Positions 26,048-35,432 of a DNA stretch of 64,000 nt are shown piece by piece. Numbering within the stretch: position 1 is the stretch's first letter; each line of letters starts with the position of its first letter. This stretch comes from Rhodopseudomonas infernalis (GTDB taxonomy: Bacteria > Pseudomonadota > Alphaproteobacteria > Rhizobiales > Xanthobacteraceae). The position numbers and the translations under genes were made by a program. The notes under the pieces were generated by a model, which was not told the DNA's origin, did no database searches, and saw nothing but the letters and a program-made list of their open reading frames with translations. The stretch covers positions 91,777-155,776 of the forward strand of contig NZ_JAJNAL010000009.1 in the NCBI RefSeq assembly GCF_022271405.1, given 5' to 3'.

Positions 26048-27694
26048 ATGAATCAAGCTCTCACATCTAAGCGGATCACCTTCGGCGAGGGTGGTCTGAC
26101 GGTCGTGTTCACCTTGACCACGGTGCTGTGCATCTACGCGACGATCTTCGCCAAGGATGCGCCGTTCGCCTTCCACGCCGCTCTCGGCGCTGCCTTCAGC
26201 GCCTGGGCCGTCTTCGCGATCATCACCCGCTACAGCCGCCGCACCGGTCTGCCGCCGCAGGAAATCAACGGCGTGCCGAACTACAATCTCGGCCCGATCA
26301 AATTCCTGTCCTTCATGGCGATGTTCTGGGGCATCGCCGGCTTCTCGGCCGGCCTCTACATCGCGCTCGAGCTGGCCTATCCGGGGCTCAACGTCGCCCA
26401 GTGGGTGAATTTCGGCCGGCTGCGGCCGCTTCACACCTCCGCGGTGGTGTTCGCCTTCGGCGGCAACGTGCTGCTGGCAACCTCCTACTACGTCGTGCAG
26501 CGAACCACGCGGGCGCGCCTCGCCGGCGACCTCGCGCCGTGGTTTGTGGCGATCGGCTACAACTTCTTCATCGTGATCGCGGGCACGGGCTATCTGCTCG
26601 GCGTCACCCAGTCGAAGGAATACGCCGAACCGGAATGGTACGCCGACCTGTGGCTCACGATCGTCTGGGTCACTTACCTGTTGATCTTCGTCGCGACGTT
26701 GATGAAGCGCAAAGAGCCCCACATCTATGTGGCGAACTGGTTCTACCTCGCCTTCATCCTGACCATCGCGGTGCTGCATCTCGGCAACAACCCGACGCTG
26801 CCGGTCTCGCTGCTCGGCTCGAAGTCCTACATCGCCTGGGCTGGTGTGCAGGACGCGATGTTCCAGTGGTGGTACGGCCACAACGCGGTCGGCTTCTTCC
26901 TGACCGCCGGCTTCCTCGCCATCATGTACTACTTCATTCCGAAGCGGGCGGAGCGGCCGGTCTATTCGTACCGGCTGTCGATCATCCACTTCTGGGCGCT
27001 GATCTTCCTGTACATCTGGGCCGGTCCGCATCATCTGCACTACACCGCGCTGCCGGATTGGACGCAGACGCTCGGCATGACGTTCTCGATCATGCTGTGG
27101 ATGCCCTCCTGGGGCGGCATGATCAACGGTCTGATGACGCTGTCCGGCGCCTGGGACAAGCTGCGCACCGATCCGGTGCTCCGCATGATGGTGGTGTCGG
27201 TCGCGTTCTACGGCATGTCGACCTTCGAAGGTCCGATGATGGCCATCAAGGCGGTCAATTCGCTCAGCCACTACACCGACTGGACCGTCGGCCACGTGCA
27301 CTCCGGTGCGCTCGGCTGGGTCGGCTTCGTCTCCTTCGGCGCGCTGTATTGCCTGGTGCCGTGGGTGTGGGGCCGCAAGCAGCTCTACAGCCTGCGTCTG
27401 GTCAACTGGCACTTCTGGATCGCGACCCTCGGCATCGTCCTCTACATCTCGGCGATGTGGGTCTCCGGCATCCTGCAGGGCCTGATGTGGCGCGCCTACA
27501 CGTCGCTCGGCTTCCTCGAATACTCGTTCATCGAATCCGTCGAGGCGATGCATCCGTTCTATGCGATCCGCGCTGCGGGCGGCGGGCTGTTCCTGATCGG
27601 CGCGCTGATCATGGCCTACAATCTCTGGATGACGGTTCGGGTCGGTGAATCGTCAGAGGCCCAGCCGAGCGTCGCCCTGCAGGCCGCCGAGTAA
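26048..27694 (+). CDS. ccoN: cbb3-type cytochrome c oxidase subunit I
   Basis: A 548-residue integral membrane subunit with the catalytic centre. Conserved ligand regions are [14 protein letters not shown] (low-spin haem b His), [11 protein letters not shown] (CuB and cross-link Tyr region), [14 protein letters not shown] (CuB His pair) and [17 protein letters not shown] (haem b and b3 His). Around 12-14 membrane segments. The cbb3 oxidase reduces O2 to water with high affinity and pumps protons. It is first in the ccoNOQP cluster, downstream of the FixK box. The family length (about 540-550) fits. Confidence 0.97.
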   Translation: MNQALTSKRITFGEGGLTVVFTLTTVLCIYATIFAKDAPFAFHAALGAAFSAWAVFAIITRYSRRTGLPPQEINGVPNYNLGPIKFLSFMAMFWGIAGFSAGLYIALELAYPGLNVAQWVNFGRLRPLHTSAVVFAFGGNVLLATSYYVVQRTTRARLAGDLAPWFVAIGYNFFIVIAGTGYLLGVTQSKEYAEPEWYADLWLTIVWVTYLLIFVATLMKRKEPHIYVANWFYLAFILTIAVLHLGNNPTLPVSLLGSKSYIAWAGVQDAMFQWWYGHNAVGFFLTAGFLAIMYYFIPKRAERPVYSYRLSIIHFWALIFLYIWAGPHHLHYTALPDWTQTLGMTFSIMLWMPSWGGMINGLMTLSGAWDKLRTDPVLRMMVVSVAFYGMSTFEGPMMAIKAVNSLSHYTDWTVGHVHSGALGWVGFVSFGALYCLVPWVWGRKQLYSLRLVNWHFWIATLGIVLYISAMWVSGILQGLMWRAYTSLGFLEYSFIESVEAMHPFYAIRAAGGGLFLIGALIMAYNLWMTVRVGESSEAQPSVALQAAE

Positions 27695-27705
27695 GGAAAA
27701 GGTCG

Positions 27706-28440
27706 ATGTCTTTCTGGAATCGTCACAAGATCTTCGAGACGAACTCGATCGTCCTGATCGTGGGTATCCTTCTCGTCATCGCGATCGGCGGCCTGGTCGA
27801 AATCACGCCGCTGTTCTACCTCAAGAGCACGATCGAGAAGGTCGACGGGGTTCGCCCCTACACCCCGCTCGAACTCGCCGGCCGCAACGTCTATATCCGC
27901 GAGGGCTGCTATCTGTGCCACTCGCAGATGATCCGTCCGCTGCGCGACGAGATCGAGCGCTACGGCCACTACTCTCTGGCCGCGGAGTCGATGTACGACC
28001 ATCCGTTCCAGTGGGGCTCCAAGCGCACCGGTCCGGATCTGGCGCGGGTCGGCGGCAAGTACTCCGACGACTGGCACGTCTCGCATCTGAAGAACCCGCG
28101 CTCGATCGTGCCGCAGTCGGTGATGCCGGGCTACGCCTTCCTGGCCAGCAACACGGTGGACGCGAGCTCGATCGCCGACCATCTGCGCACCAACCGGACG
28201 CTCGGCGTGCCCTACACCGAAGAAGACGTCGCCAAGGCGTCGGAGGACCTGATGACTCAGGTCGATCCGGACAGCGCCGCCGCGGCGGATCTGCTGAAGC
28301 GCTACCCGAAGGCGGTGGTGCGCAATTTCGACGGCCAGGGCGGCGCCCCGACCGAACTCGACGCGCTGGTCGCCTACCTGCAGATGCTCGGCACGCTCGT
28401 CGACTTCAAGCTCTACAACGAAAAAGCCAATCTGCGCTGA
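27706..28440 (+). CDS. ccoO: cbb3-type cytochrome c oxidase subunit II
   Basis: A 244-residue membrane-anchored monohaem cytochrome c. One N-terminal membrane segment (about residues 14-33) is followed by the haem motif [15 protein letters not shown] (CxxCH, about residue 67) and a distal Met region (MPGYAFL). It passes electrons from CcoP to CcoN. Begins 11 bp after ccoN. The family length fits. Confidence 0.97.
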   Translation: MSFWNRHKIFETNSIVLIVGILLVIAIGGLVEITPLFYLKSTIEKVDGVRPYTPLELAGRNVYIREGCYLCHSQMIRPLRDEIERYGHYSLAAESMYDHPFQWGSKRTGPDLARVGGKYSDDWHVSHLKNPRSIVPQSVMPGYAFLASNTVDASSIADHLRTNRTLGVPYTEEDVAKASEDLMTQVDPDSAAAADLLKRYPKAVVRNFDGQGGAPTELDALVAYLQMLGTLVDFKLYNEKANLR

Positions 28441-28449
28441 GGTCGGAAC

Positions 28450-28614
28450 ATGAAAGCGATCATCTCCGTCGAGAACATCGTGTCCAGCTTCGTCACCGTG
28501 TGGTGGACGCCGCTGTTCATGGTGATCTTCTTCGCCATCGTCGCCTACGCGCTGTGGCCCAAAAACAAGTCGGCTTTCGACGACGCCGCGCGCATGCCGC
28601 TGCGAGAGGATTGA
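28450..28614 (+). CDS. ccoQ: cbb3-type cytochrome oxidase subunit IV, small membrane protein CcoQ
   Basis: A 54-residue protein starting MKAIISVENI, with one membrane segment (TPLFMVIFFAIVAYALW, about residues 19-37) and a short basic/acidic C-terminus ending MPLRED. CcoQ steadies the cbb3 complex. It is found because it lies between ccoO and ccoP with 9 bp and 7 bp gaps and matches the family hydrophobic pattern. Confidence 0.92.
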   Translation: MKAIISVENIVSSFVTVWWTPLFMVIFFAIVAYALWPKNKSAFDDAARMPLRED

Positions 28615-28621
28615 TACGACC

Positions 28622-29503
28622 ATGGCTGACCACACACATCACGCCGAGATCGACAAGGTCACCGGCACCTCGACGACCGGCCATGAATGGGACGGCATCA
28701 AGGAACTGAACACGCCGCTGCCGCGGTGGTGGATCTGGACCTTCTACGCCTGCATCGTCTGGGCGCTGGGCTATTTCGTCGTGTACCCGGCCTGGCCGTT
28801 GGCCGACAGCTACACCAAGGGCCTGTTCGGCTATTCGTCTCGCGCCGAGCTTGCCGTCGATCTCGCCAACCTCGAGAAGGTGCGCGGCGACAAGATGGCG
28901 GCGCTCGCCACTGCGCCGCTCGCCGACATCGAGAAGGACCCGGCGCTGCTGGCGCTGGCCCGCGCCAAGGGCAAGGTGGTGTTCGGCGACAATTGCGCCG
29001 CCTGCCACGGCTCCGGCGCCGCCGGCGCCAAGGGCTTCCCCAACCTCAACGACGACGACTGGCTGTGGGGCGGTTCGCTCGAGCAGATCGAACACACCAT
29101 CAAATACGGCGCCCGCTCCGGCAACGACGAGGGTCACCTGGGCAATATGCCGGCGTTCGGCAAGGACGGCCTGCTGACCAACGACCAGATCGTCACCGTG
29201 GTGAACTACGTGCGGTCGCTGTCCGGCCTGTCGACCAGGCCCGGTGCCGATCTTGCGGCCGGCAAACAGCTGTTCGCAGATAACTGCTCGTCCTGTCACG
29301 GCGACGAGGCCAAGGGCAATCCGGAGTTCGGCGCGCCCAATCTGACCGACAAGATCTGGCTGTACGGTTCGGACGAAGCGACCATGATCGAGACGCTGAC
29401 CAACGGCCGCGGCGGTGTGATGCCGGCCTGGGCCGGGCGCCTCGACCCCGCCACCATCAAGGCGATGGCGGTGTACGTGCACTCGCTGGGCGGCGGCAAG
29501 TAG
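28622..29503 (+). CDS. ccoP: cbb3-type cytochrome c oxidase subunit III (dihaem cytochrome c)
   Basis: A 293-residue protein anchored by one membrane segment near the N-terminus (WWIWTFYACIVWALGYFVV, about residues 36-54). Two haem c motifs follow, CAACH (about residue 127) and CSSCH (about 224), with distal Met residues (NMPAFGKDG and VMPAWAG). It takes electrons from cytochrome c or the bc1 complex. Last gene of the structural operon. The start ATG 28622 overlaps no neighbour. Confidence 0.97.
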   Translation: MADHTHHAEIDKVTGTSTTGHEWDGIKELNTPLPRWWIWTFYACIVWALGYFVVYPAWPLADSYTKGLFGYSSRAELAVDLANLEKVRGDKMAALATAPLADIEKDPALLALARAKGKVVFGDNCAACHGSGAAGAKGFPNLNDDDWLWGGSLEQIEHTIKYGARSGNDEGHLGNMPAFGKDGLLTNDQIVTVVNYVRSLSGLSTRPGADLAAGKQLFADNCSSCHGDEAKGNPEFGAPNLTDKIWLYGSDEATMIETLTNGRGGVMPAWAGRLDPATIKAMAVYVHSLGGGK

Positions 29504-29511
29504 CCGCCTCC

Positions 29512-29560
29512 TTCGGGGCGGACTCTCGGGTGGCGGGGGCGCCCGAGAGTCGGCCCCGAA
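29512..29560. terminator. Long intercistronic hairpin between ccoP and ccoG
   Basis: TTCGGGGCGGACTCTCGGG (29512-29530) pairs with CCCGAGAGTCGGCCCCGAA (29542-29560) with 18 of 19 positions matching, around an 11-base loop. No T tract follows. It may end part of the ccoNOQP transcript or protect its 3' end while allowing read-through. Confidence 0.7.
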
Positions 29561-29583
29561 ACGAGACCATACGGAACGAGCCA

Positions 29584-31080
29584 ATGCTCGACGACCCAAC
29601 ACCAAAAACGAGCCCCGACATGAACAAGCCGCTGCGCCAAGCGGACTTCACCCCCGACGAGGACGATGGTCCCCTGTATGCGGCGGGCAAGAAGATCTAC
29701 CAGCAGAGCGTCACAGGGCCATTCCGCCGGATCAAGTGGATCCTGATGGTGGTCTGCCTCGGCATCTACTACTTGCTGCCGTTCGTGCGCTGGAACCGCG
29801 GTCTCGGCGCGCCCGATCAGGCGGTGCTGATCGATCTCGCCAACAATCGCTTCTACTTCTTCTTCATCGAGCTGTGGCCGCAGGAGATCTATTATTTCAC
29901 CGGCCTGCTGATCGTCGCGGCGGTGGCGCTGTTCCTGATGAATGCGCTCGGCGGCCGCGTCTGGTGCGGCTATCTGTGCCCGCAGACGGTGTGGACCGAT
30001 CTGTTCTACGCGGTCGAGCGGCTGATCGAGGGCGACCGCCGCGAGCGGATGCTCAAGGCCACCGAAGGCTGGTCGCTGCAGCGCGGCGCCGAGCTGGTGC
30101 TGAAGCACTCGATCTGGCTGATGATCGCCTGGTGGACCGGCGGCGCCTGGGTGCTGTACTTCGCCGACGCGCCGACGCTGATCAAGGAGCTGGTCACCTT
30201 CCAGGCGCCGATGGTCGCCTATATCTGGATCGGCATTCTGACGTTCACGACCTACACGCTCGCCGGCTTCATGCGCGAGCAGGTCTGCGTCTACATGTGC
30301 CCGTGGCCGCGCATTCAGGCGGCGCTGACCGACGAATGGGCGCTCAACGTCACCTACAAATACGACCGCGGCGAAAAGCGCACCTCGTTCAAGAAGGCCG
30401 CGGCGCTGCGCGCCGCCGGCGAGCAGGTCGGCGATTGCGTCGACTGCAACCAGTGCGTCGCGGTGTGCCCGACCGGCATCGACATCCGCAACGGGCCGCA
30501 GCTCGACTGCATCCAGTGCGGTCTGTGCATCGACGCCTGCGACAACGTCATGACCAAGATCGGCCGGCCGACGCGGCTGATCGGCTACGACAACGACATC
30601 AACATCCACCGCCGGATGGAGGGCAAGCCGGAGGTCTTCAAGCCGCTGCGGGCCCGCACTGTGGTCTACTCGGCCATCATCGTCGGCATCGGCGCGATCA
30701 TGCTGTATGCGCTGATGAACCGCAGCCTGCTCGACCTCAACGTGCTGCACGACCGCAACCCGGTCGCGGTGCGGCTCAGCGACGGCTCGATCCGCAACGG
30801 CTACACCATCCGCTTCCTCAACAAGCGCGGCTTCGATCGCGTCGTCGCGGTCGATGTCGATGGGCCGCCGAACGCCCGCATCCACGTCGTCGGCGCCGAT
30901 TCGATCACGCCCGACCGGCCGATGATCATCCTGGCCCGCGACACCACCACCGAGCTGCGCGTGCTGGTGGATTCCAACTCGAACGAAGAGATCGCCAAGT
31001 CCGTGCCGGTGACGTTCCGCGTCACCGATATCGGCCTCGGCGAAGTCACGTCCGCCAAGGACGTGTTCGTCACGCCCTGA
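29584..31080 (+). CDS. ccoG: cbb3 oxidase maturation protein CcoG (RdxA/FixG-type ferredoxin)
   Basis: A 498-residue membrane protein with several membrane segments in the first half and CGYLCPQTVWTDLF, then CVYMCPWPRIQAAL, followed by two 4Fe-4S motifs CVDCNQCVAVCPTGIDI and CIQCGLCIDACDN. The C-terminal third is periplasmic (β-domain) after a membrane segment at about residues 362-380. CcoG reduces Cu(II) to Cu(I) for CcoI and the CuB site. ATG 29584 (MLDDPTPK) is chosen; ATG 29620 (MNKPLRQ) is an alternative. First gene after the intercistronic hairpin. Confidence 0.95.
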   Translation: MLDDPTPKTSPDMNKPLRQADFTPDEDDGPLYAAGKKIYQQSVTGPFRRIKWILMVVCLGIYYLLPFVRWNRGLGAPDQAVLIDLANNRFYFFFIELWPQEIYYFTGLLIVAAVALFLMNALGGRVWCGYLCPQTVWTDLFYAVERLIEGDRRERMLKATEGWSLQRGAELVLKHSIWLMIAWWTGGAWVLYFADAPTLIKELVTFQAPMVAYIWIGILTFTTYTLAGFMREQVCVYMCPWPRIQAALTDEWALNVTYKYDRGEKRTSFKKAAALRAAGEQVGDCVDCNQCVAVCPTGIDIRNGPQLDCIQCGLCIDACDNVMTKIGRPTRLIGYDNDINIHRRMEGKPEVFKPLRARTVVYSAIIVGIGAIMLYALMNRSLLDLNVLHDRNPVAVRLSDGSIRNGYTIRFLNKRGFDRVVAVDVDGPPNARIHVVGADSITPDRPMIILARDTTTELRVLVDSNSNEEIAKSVPVTFRVTDIGLGEVTSAKDVFVTP

Positions 31081-31101
31081 GCCGCAACCGGAGTCGCTGT
31101 C

Positions 31102-31602
31102 ATGTCCCGTTCGTCCGCCAAACCCCGGCAACTCACCGGCAAGGTCGTGCTCGCATCGCTGGTCGCGTTCTTCGGCGTCGTGTTCGGCGTCAACGGGCTG
31201 ATGATGACGCTGGCGATCAAGACACTGCCCGGCACCGAGGTCGACAGCGCCTATGCGGCGAGCCTCGGCTATGAAAACGAGATTGCGGCCGCGCGGGATC
31301 AGGAGGTGCGCGGCTGGAAGGTCGACGCCAGGCTGACGCGCGAGCCCGACGGCAAGGCGATGCTGCGGGTCGAAGCCCGTGACAAGGCCGGTCTGCCGCT
31401 CACGGGCCTGTCGTTCGTGGGCCGGCTGGAGCGGCCGGCCGACAAGCAGTTCGACCGCGAGATCCTGCTCGCCGAGCTCGGCGGCGGTGTGTACCAGGGC
31501 GGCCTCACCGAGCTGATGCCGGGACGCTGGGATCTGGTGCTGGAAGGTGACCAGAGCGCCGTCCGCATGTTCCTGTCGAAGAATCGCCTGAAGCTGGACT
31601 GA
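31102..31602 (+). CDS. ccoH: FixH-family cbb3 oxidase assembly protein CcoH
   Basis: A 166-residue single-pass membrane protein. The N-terminal segment (TGKVVLASLVAFFGVVFGVNG, about residues 13-33) is followed by a β-rich periplasmic FixH domain (KVDARLTREPDGKAMLRVEARDK, LTGLSFVGRLERPADKQFDREI). CcoH is needed for assembly of the cbb3 complex with CcoG and CcoI. 21 bp after ccoG. Confidence 0.9.
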   Translation: MSRSSAKPRQLTGKVVLASLVAFFGVVFGVNGLMMTLAIKTLPGTEVDSAYAASLGYENEIAAARDQEVRGWKVDARLTREPDGKAMLRVEARDKAGLPLTGLSFVGRLERPADKQFDREILLAELGGGVYQGGLTELMPGRWDLVLEGDQSAVRMFLSKNRLKLD

Positions 31603-31639
31603 TCTGGCCGCCGGGGGCGGAAGATCGAAGGGTCGCTGC

Positions 31640-33826
31640 ATGTTGCTGACGCGGGATTTCTCTCACTACGTCAAGGACGTCGATCAGGAGGTCGCGCATC
31701 TCGACCTCGCGGTCGAAGGCGTTACCTGCGCCGCTTGCATGGCCAAGATCGAGCGCGGCCTCGCGGCGATTCCGGACGTCACGCTGGCGCGCGTCAACCT
31801 CACCGACCGCCGCCTCGCGGTGGAGTGGAAGAAGGGCGTCCTCGAGCCGGCGCTGTTCATCGATCGGCTCGCCGAGCTCGGCTACAAGGCCTATCCGTAC
31901 GAGCCTGTCCGTGCCGAAGTCGAGGAATCCGAACGCAGCAAATTCCTGCTGCGCTGCCTCGGCGTCGCGGCGTTCGCCACCATGAACGTGATGATGCTGT
32001 CGGTGCCGGTGTGGTTCGGCGGCGATCTCAGCCCGGAAGCGCGCGACTTCTTCCACTGGCTGTCGGCGCTGGTGGTGCTGCCCTGCGCCGCCTATGCGGG
32101 CCAGCCGTTCTTCCTATCGGCCTGGCGCGCGCTCAGCGCCAAGAGCGTCAACATGGACGTGCCGATCACGATCGGCGTCACGCTGGCGCTCGGCATGTCG
32201 CTGGTCGAGACCATCAACCACGCCGAGCACACGTATTTCGACGCGGCCATCATGCTGATCGCGTTCCTGCTGGCGGGCCGCTTCCTCGATCAGAAGATGC
32301 GGCAGAAGACCCGCGCGGTCGCCGGCAATCTCGCGGCGCTGAAGGCCGAGACCGCCACCAAATTCGTCGGCCCCGACGAAATCGCCGAAGTGCCGATCGC
32401 CGCGGTGCGGGTCGGCGACATCGTTCTGCTGCGGCCCGGCGAGCGCTGCGCGGTCGACGGCACCGTGATCGAAGGCCGCTCCGAGATCGACCAGAGCCTG
32501 ATCACCGGCGAGACCCTGTATGTGAAGGCCGAGCGCGGCACGCAGGTTTACGCCGGCACGCTGAACATCACCGGCACGCTGCGCGTGCGCGTCGCCGCGG
32601 CGGCCGAAGGCACGCTGCTGTCGGAGATCACACGGCTGCTCGACCACGCGCTGCAGGCGCGCTCGCGCTATGTCCGGCTCGCCGACCGCGCATCGCAGCT
32701 CTACGCGCCGGTGGTACACGCCACCGCGCTGCTCACCGTGATCGGCTGGGTGCTGGCCGGCGCGAGTTGGCACGACGCCATCGTCATCGGCATCGCGGTG
32801 CTGATCATCACCTGTCCCTGCGCGCTTGGGCTGGCGATTCCGGCGGTGCAGACCGTCGCGTCGGGCGCGATGTTCCGGGCCGGCGTGCTGCTCAATGCCG
32901 GCGACGCGATCGAGCGGGCCTCGGCCGTCGACACCATCGTGTTCGACAAGACCGGCACGCTGACGCTGCCCGAGCTCGATGTCGTCAACGCCGCTGCCGT
33001 GCCGGCCGATGTGTTCCACCTCGCCGGCCGGCTCGCGCTCGCCAGCCATCATCCGGTCGCGGCTGCAGTGGCGCGGGCTGCTGGCGCCAAGGCGCCGTTG
33101 TCCGGCGTCACCGAGGAGCCCGGCCGCGGCGTGCGCGCGCTGATCGACGGCGAGGAACTGCGGCTCGGCAGTCCGTCATTCTGCGGTGCCGACTTTGAAG
33201 CCAACGCGATTCTCAGCGAAGATCCGGAAGTCTCGGTCGTCGCCTTCAGCCGCGGCGATCAGCGCACCGTGTTCGCGGTCCGGCAATTGCTGCGGCCCGA
33301 CGCCGCCAAGACGATTGACGCATTGATCAATCGCGGCATCGCGGTCGAGCTGCTGTCCGGCGATCGCGAGCCGGCGGTGCGGCATGCGGCGGACGCGCTC
33401 GGCGTCGGCGCCTGGCGCGCCGGCGTGACGCCCGCCGAGAAGATCGCCCATATCGAGGCGCTGAAGGCGCAGGGCCGCACCGTCATGATGGTCGGTGACG
33501 GCATGAACGACGCGCCGTCGCTCGCCGCCGCGCATGTGTCGATGTCGCCGATCAGTGCCACCCATCTCAGCCAGGCCACCGCCGATCTGGTGTTTCTCGG
33601 CAAGGAGCTTGCGCCGGTGCTGGCCGCGGTCGACTATTCGCGCAAGGCGATGAGCGTGATGCGCCAGAATCTGACGCTGGCGATCGGCTACAATGTGCTG
33701 GCGGTGCCGATCGCGATCGCCGGCTTCGCCACGCCGCTGATCGCCGCGCTGGCGATGTCCGGCTCGTCGGTGCTGGTGATGCTGAATGCGATGCGCGCCC
33801 GCCGCGTCCGCCTGGGAGGCCGGTAG
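31640..33826 (+). CDS. ccoI: Copper-translocating P-type ATPase CcoI (FixI)
   Basis: A 728-residue copper-exporting P1B-type ATPase that supplies copper to the cbb3 oxidase. The N-terminal metal-binding domain has VEGVTCAACMAKIERGL (CAAC, about residue 34). The membrane CPC motif is ITCPCALGLAIP (about 392). The phosphorylation site is VFDKTGTLTLPEL (about 436) and the hinge is MVGDGMNDAPSLAAAH. HP motif in SHHPVAAAVARA. Gene ends four bases before ccoS. It sits in the assembly operon. Confidence 0.96.
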   Translation: MLLTRDFSHYVKDVDQEVAHLDLAVEGVTCAACMAKIERGLAAIPDVTLARVNLTDRRLAVEWKKGVLEPALFIDRLAELGYKAYPYEPVRAEVEESERSKFLLRCLGVAAFATMNVMMLSVPVWFGGDLSPEARDFFHWLSALVVLPCAAYAGQPFFLSAWRALSAKSVNMDVPITIGVTLALGMSLVETINHAEHTYFDAAIMLIAFLLAGRFLDQKMRQKTRAVAGNLAALKAETATKFVGPDEIAEVPIAAVRVGDIVLLRPGERCAVDGTVIEGRSEIDQSLITGETLYVKAERGTQVYAGTLNITGTLRVRVAAAAEGTLLSEITRLLDHALQARSRYVRLADRASQLYAPVVHATALLTVIGWVLAGASWHDAIVIGIAVLIITCPCALGLAIPAVQTVASGAMFRAGVLLNAGDAIERASAVDTIVFDKTGTLTLPELDVVNAAAVPADVFHLAGRLALASHHPVAAAVARAAGAKAPLSGVTEEPGRGVRALIDGEELRLGSPSFCGADFEANAILSEDPEVSVVAFSRGDQRTVFAVRQLLRPDAAKTIDALINRGIAVELLSGDREPAVRHAADALGVGAWRAGVTPAEKIAHIEALKAQGRTVMMVGDGMNDAPSLAAAHVSMSPISATHLSQATADLVFLGKELAPVLAAVDYSRKAMSVMRQNLTLAIGYNVLAVPIAIAGFATPLIAALAMSGSSVLVMLNAMRARRVRLGGR

Positions 33827-34000
33827 ATGGAAGTCATGGTGATCCTGGTGCCGCTGGCGCTGGTGCTCGGGCTGCTCGGTCTGGCGGCTTTCCTGTGGTC
33901 GCTCAAGAGCGGTCAATACGAAGATCTCGACGGCGCCGCCTGGCGCGCGATTTCCGACGACGACCAGAAGCTGCCGCCGCCGGTCCATAAACCAGGCTGA
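33827..34000 (+). CDS. ccoS: cbb3 oxidase maturation protein CcoS (FixS)
   Basis: A 57-residue small membrane protein starting right after the ccoI stop codon (no gap). One membrane segment near the N-terminus (VILVPLALVLGLLGLAAFLW) is followed by the FixS motif SLKSGQYEDLDGAAWRAI. CcoS is needed for haem and copper insertion into the cbb3 complex. Confidence 0.95.
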   Translation: MEVMVILVPLALVLGLLGLAAFLWSLKSGQYEDLDGAAWRAISDDDQKLPPPVHKPG

Positions 34001-34014
34001 AGAGCGAGGCTGCG

Positions 34015-34221
34015 ATGGCACTGCTCACTTATGTCGATCCGGATGCCCTGATCCCGCGCCCCGCGCAGCCTGAGACGCGTGTCGAGGTGCCGCCGGGCAG
34101 CGACGACGACGTCAAGGAACGCTGGCTGCAGGCGCAGCCCTGGCCCTACCGCATCTTCGCCCGCTGCTACCGCGCACTGCGCAAACTGCAGCCGATGTTT
34201 CCGCCGATGTCCTGCTGCTGA
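34015..34221 (+). CDS. Small hypothetical protein downstream of ccoS
   Basis: A 68-residue frame 14 bp after ccoS on the same strand, with ATG and GAAGAGCGAGG upstream. It is Pro-rich and acidic/basic, with two Cys at the C-terminus (SCC) and a WPYRIFARCYRALRKLQPMF segment. A CC end next to copper-assembly genes could bind copper, but this is only a guess. It could be a chance ORF. Confidence 0.4.
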   Translation: MALLTYVDPDALIPRPAQPETRVEVPPGSDDDVKERWLQAQPWPYRIFARCYRALRKLQPMFPPMSCC

Positions 34222-34577
34222 TCAGAAGGCTCGGTCGAGACACATCCCTCTCCCCGCATCGCAGCGCGCCCCCTCTCCTACCTGCGGGAGAGGGCTGGGG
34301 TGAGGGCGCCCCGAGCAGTGAACCAGCGATCCGTCGGACCGCCGCAGCCCTCACCCGGATCGCTGCGCGATCCGACCTCTCCCGCAAGCGGGAGAGGTTG
34401 CGCCGTGCCGCTGGGCGAGTCTTCGCAGGATCAGCCGCGCTAGCCGCGATCGTCAGCCGCCGCACAAGCGGTCGCAGCACCAAAGCTTTAAGTCCATTTC
34501 ATCCGGCTGATACAGACGGCGGCTATCAGGCCGGCATTCGCACACCGCGAATCGTCAGCTTCGAGTCAGCAGCAGCC
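34222..34577. repeat. Region with two CTCTCCCGC palindromes
   Basis: Contains CCCTCTCCTACCTGCGGGAGAGGG (about 34268-34291) and CTCTCCCGC-AA-GCGGGAGAG (34377-34396), separated by sequence resembling the GAGGGCGCC repeat flank. No gene is supported in this 356-bp space. Confidence 0.7.
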
Positions 34578-34802
34578 ATGTCCCAAGCCGTCGCATCTTC
34601 CGCCTTCATCATCGAAGTGAATTCGCGCGCCGCCGGCATTGTGGTCCGGGATGGCCGTGGTTTCCGCTTCCACGCCGCCACCGACGATTTCACCCCGCTC
34701 GACGGCCAGGGCTTCCGCTCCGCCGGCGACGCCCACAAAGCAGCCCTGCGCCTGGTCGCGAGCCTCGCCCCCAGTCGCGGCCTGAAGCTCGGCGTGGCGT
34801 GA
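34578..34802 (+). CDS. Small conserved hypothetical protein
   Basis: A 74-residue protein. The pattern FIIEVNSRAAGIVVRDGRGFRFHAATDDFTPLDGQGFRSAGDAHKAALRLV resembles a short family common in Bradyrhizobium and Rhodopseudomonas genomes. No domain is recognised and no function known. The ATG at 34578 starts the conserved part; upstream sequence in the same frame reads into the repeat. Confidence 0.65.
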   Translation: MSQAVASSAFIIEVNSRAAGIVVRDGRGFRFHAATDDFTPLDGQGFRSAGDAHKAALRLVASLAPSRGLKLGVA

Positions 34803-34870
34803 CCGGCGGGCGGCGGTCCGCACAGGCAGCCACACCGCCGCACCGCCCAAAAACTCGGCTTGCGTGAAAA

Positions 34871-34914
34871 ATTCTTCCACGTATGATGTCTCATATCATC
34901 TGATTTGGAAGAAT
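34871..34914. promoter_or_regulatory. Nested palindromic operator before the Lrp-type gene
   Basis: ATTCTTCCA (34871-34879) is inverted at TGGAAGAAT (34906-34914), and inside it ATGAT (34883-34887) is inverted at ATCAT (34895-34899). The right outer arm lies 8 bases before the ATG at 34923, so binding could also block translation start or be autoregulatory. Confidence 0.65.
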
Positions 34915-34922
34915 GTTCTGTC

Positions 34923-35432
34923 ATGTCTGACGTCGAAGCCCCCGTTGCCGAAACCAGCCGTCGCCTCGATGCGATCGATAGGAAAATCCTGACCGTCCTG
35001 CAGCAGGATGCCTCGCTGTCCGTGGCTGAGATCGGCGACCGGGTCGGGCTGTCGTCAACGCCGTGCTGGAAGCGCATCCAGCGGCTCGAAGCCGACGGGG
35101 TGATTACCCGCCGGGTTGCGCTGGTCGACCAGGACAAGATCGGCCTTGGGCTGTCGGTCTTCGTGTCGATCGAAAGCGGCGACCATTCCGAAGCCTGGCT
35201 GAAGACCTTCGCGGACGCCGTTGCGGCCATGCCGGAGGTGATCGAGTTCTACCGGATGGCCGGCGACGTCGACTACATGCTGCGGGTCGTTGTCGCCGAC
35301 ATGCGCGCCTACGACGTGTTCTACAAGCGGCTGATCGGCACGGTGGCGCTGAAGAACGTCACGTCGCGCTTCGCGATGGAAAAGATCAAGTCGGTGACCG
35401 CGTTGCCGGTCCCGCCGCTCAGCGCCGCCTGA
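34923..35432 (+). CDS. Lrp/AsnC-family transcriptional regulator
   Basis: A 169-residue regulator with an N-terminal winged helix (LDAIDRKILTVLQQDASLSVAEIGDRVGLSSTPCWKRIQRLEADGVITRR) and a C-terminal RAM/AsnC sensor domain (VFVSIESGDHSEAWLKTFADAVAAMPEVIEFYRMAGDVDYMLRVVV). ATG 34923 is chosen; a TTG at 34905 is in frame. Its own palindromic leader suggests autoregulation. No obvious target gene is divergent; kaiC follows 325 bp downstream. Confidence 0.93.
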   Translation: MSDVEAPVAETSRRLDAIDRKILTVLQQDASLSVAEIGDRVGLSSTPCWKRIQRLEADGVITRRVALVDQDKIGLGLSVFVSIESGDHSEAWLKTFADAVAAMPEVIEFYRMAGDVDYMLRVVVADMRAYDVFYKRLIGTVALKNVTSRFAMEKIKSVTALPVPPLSAA

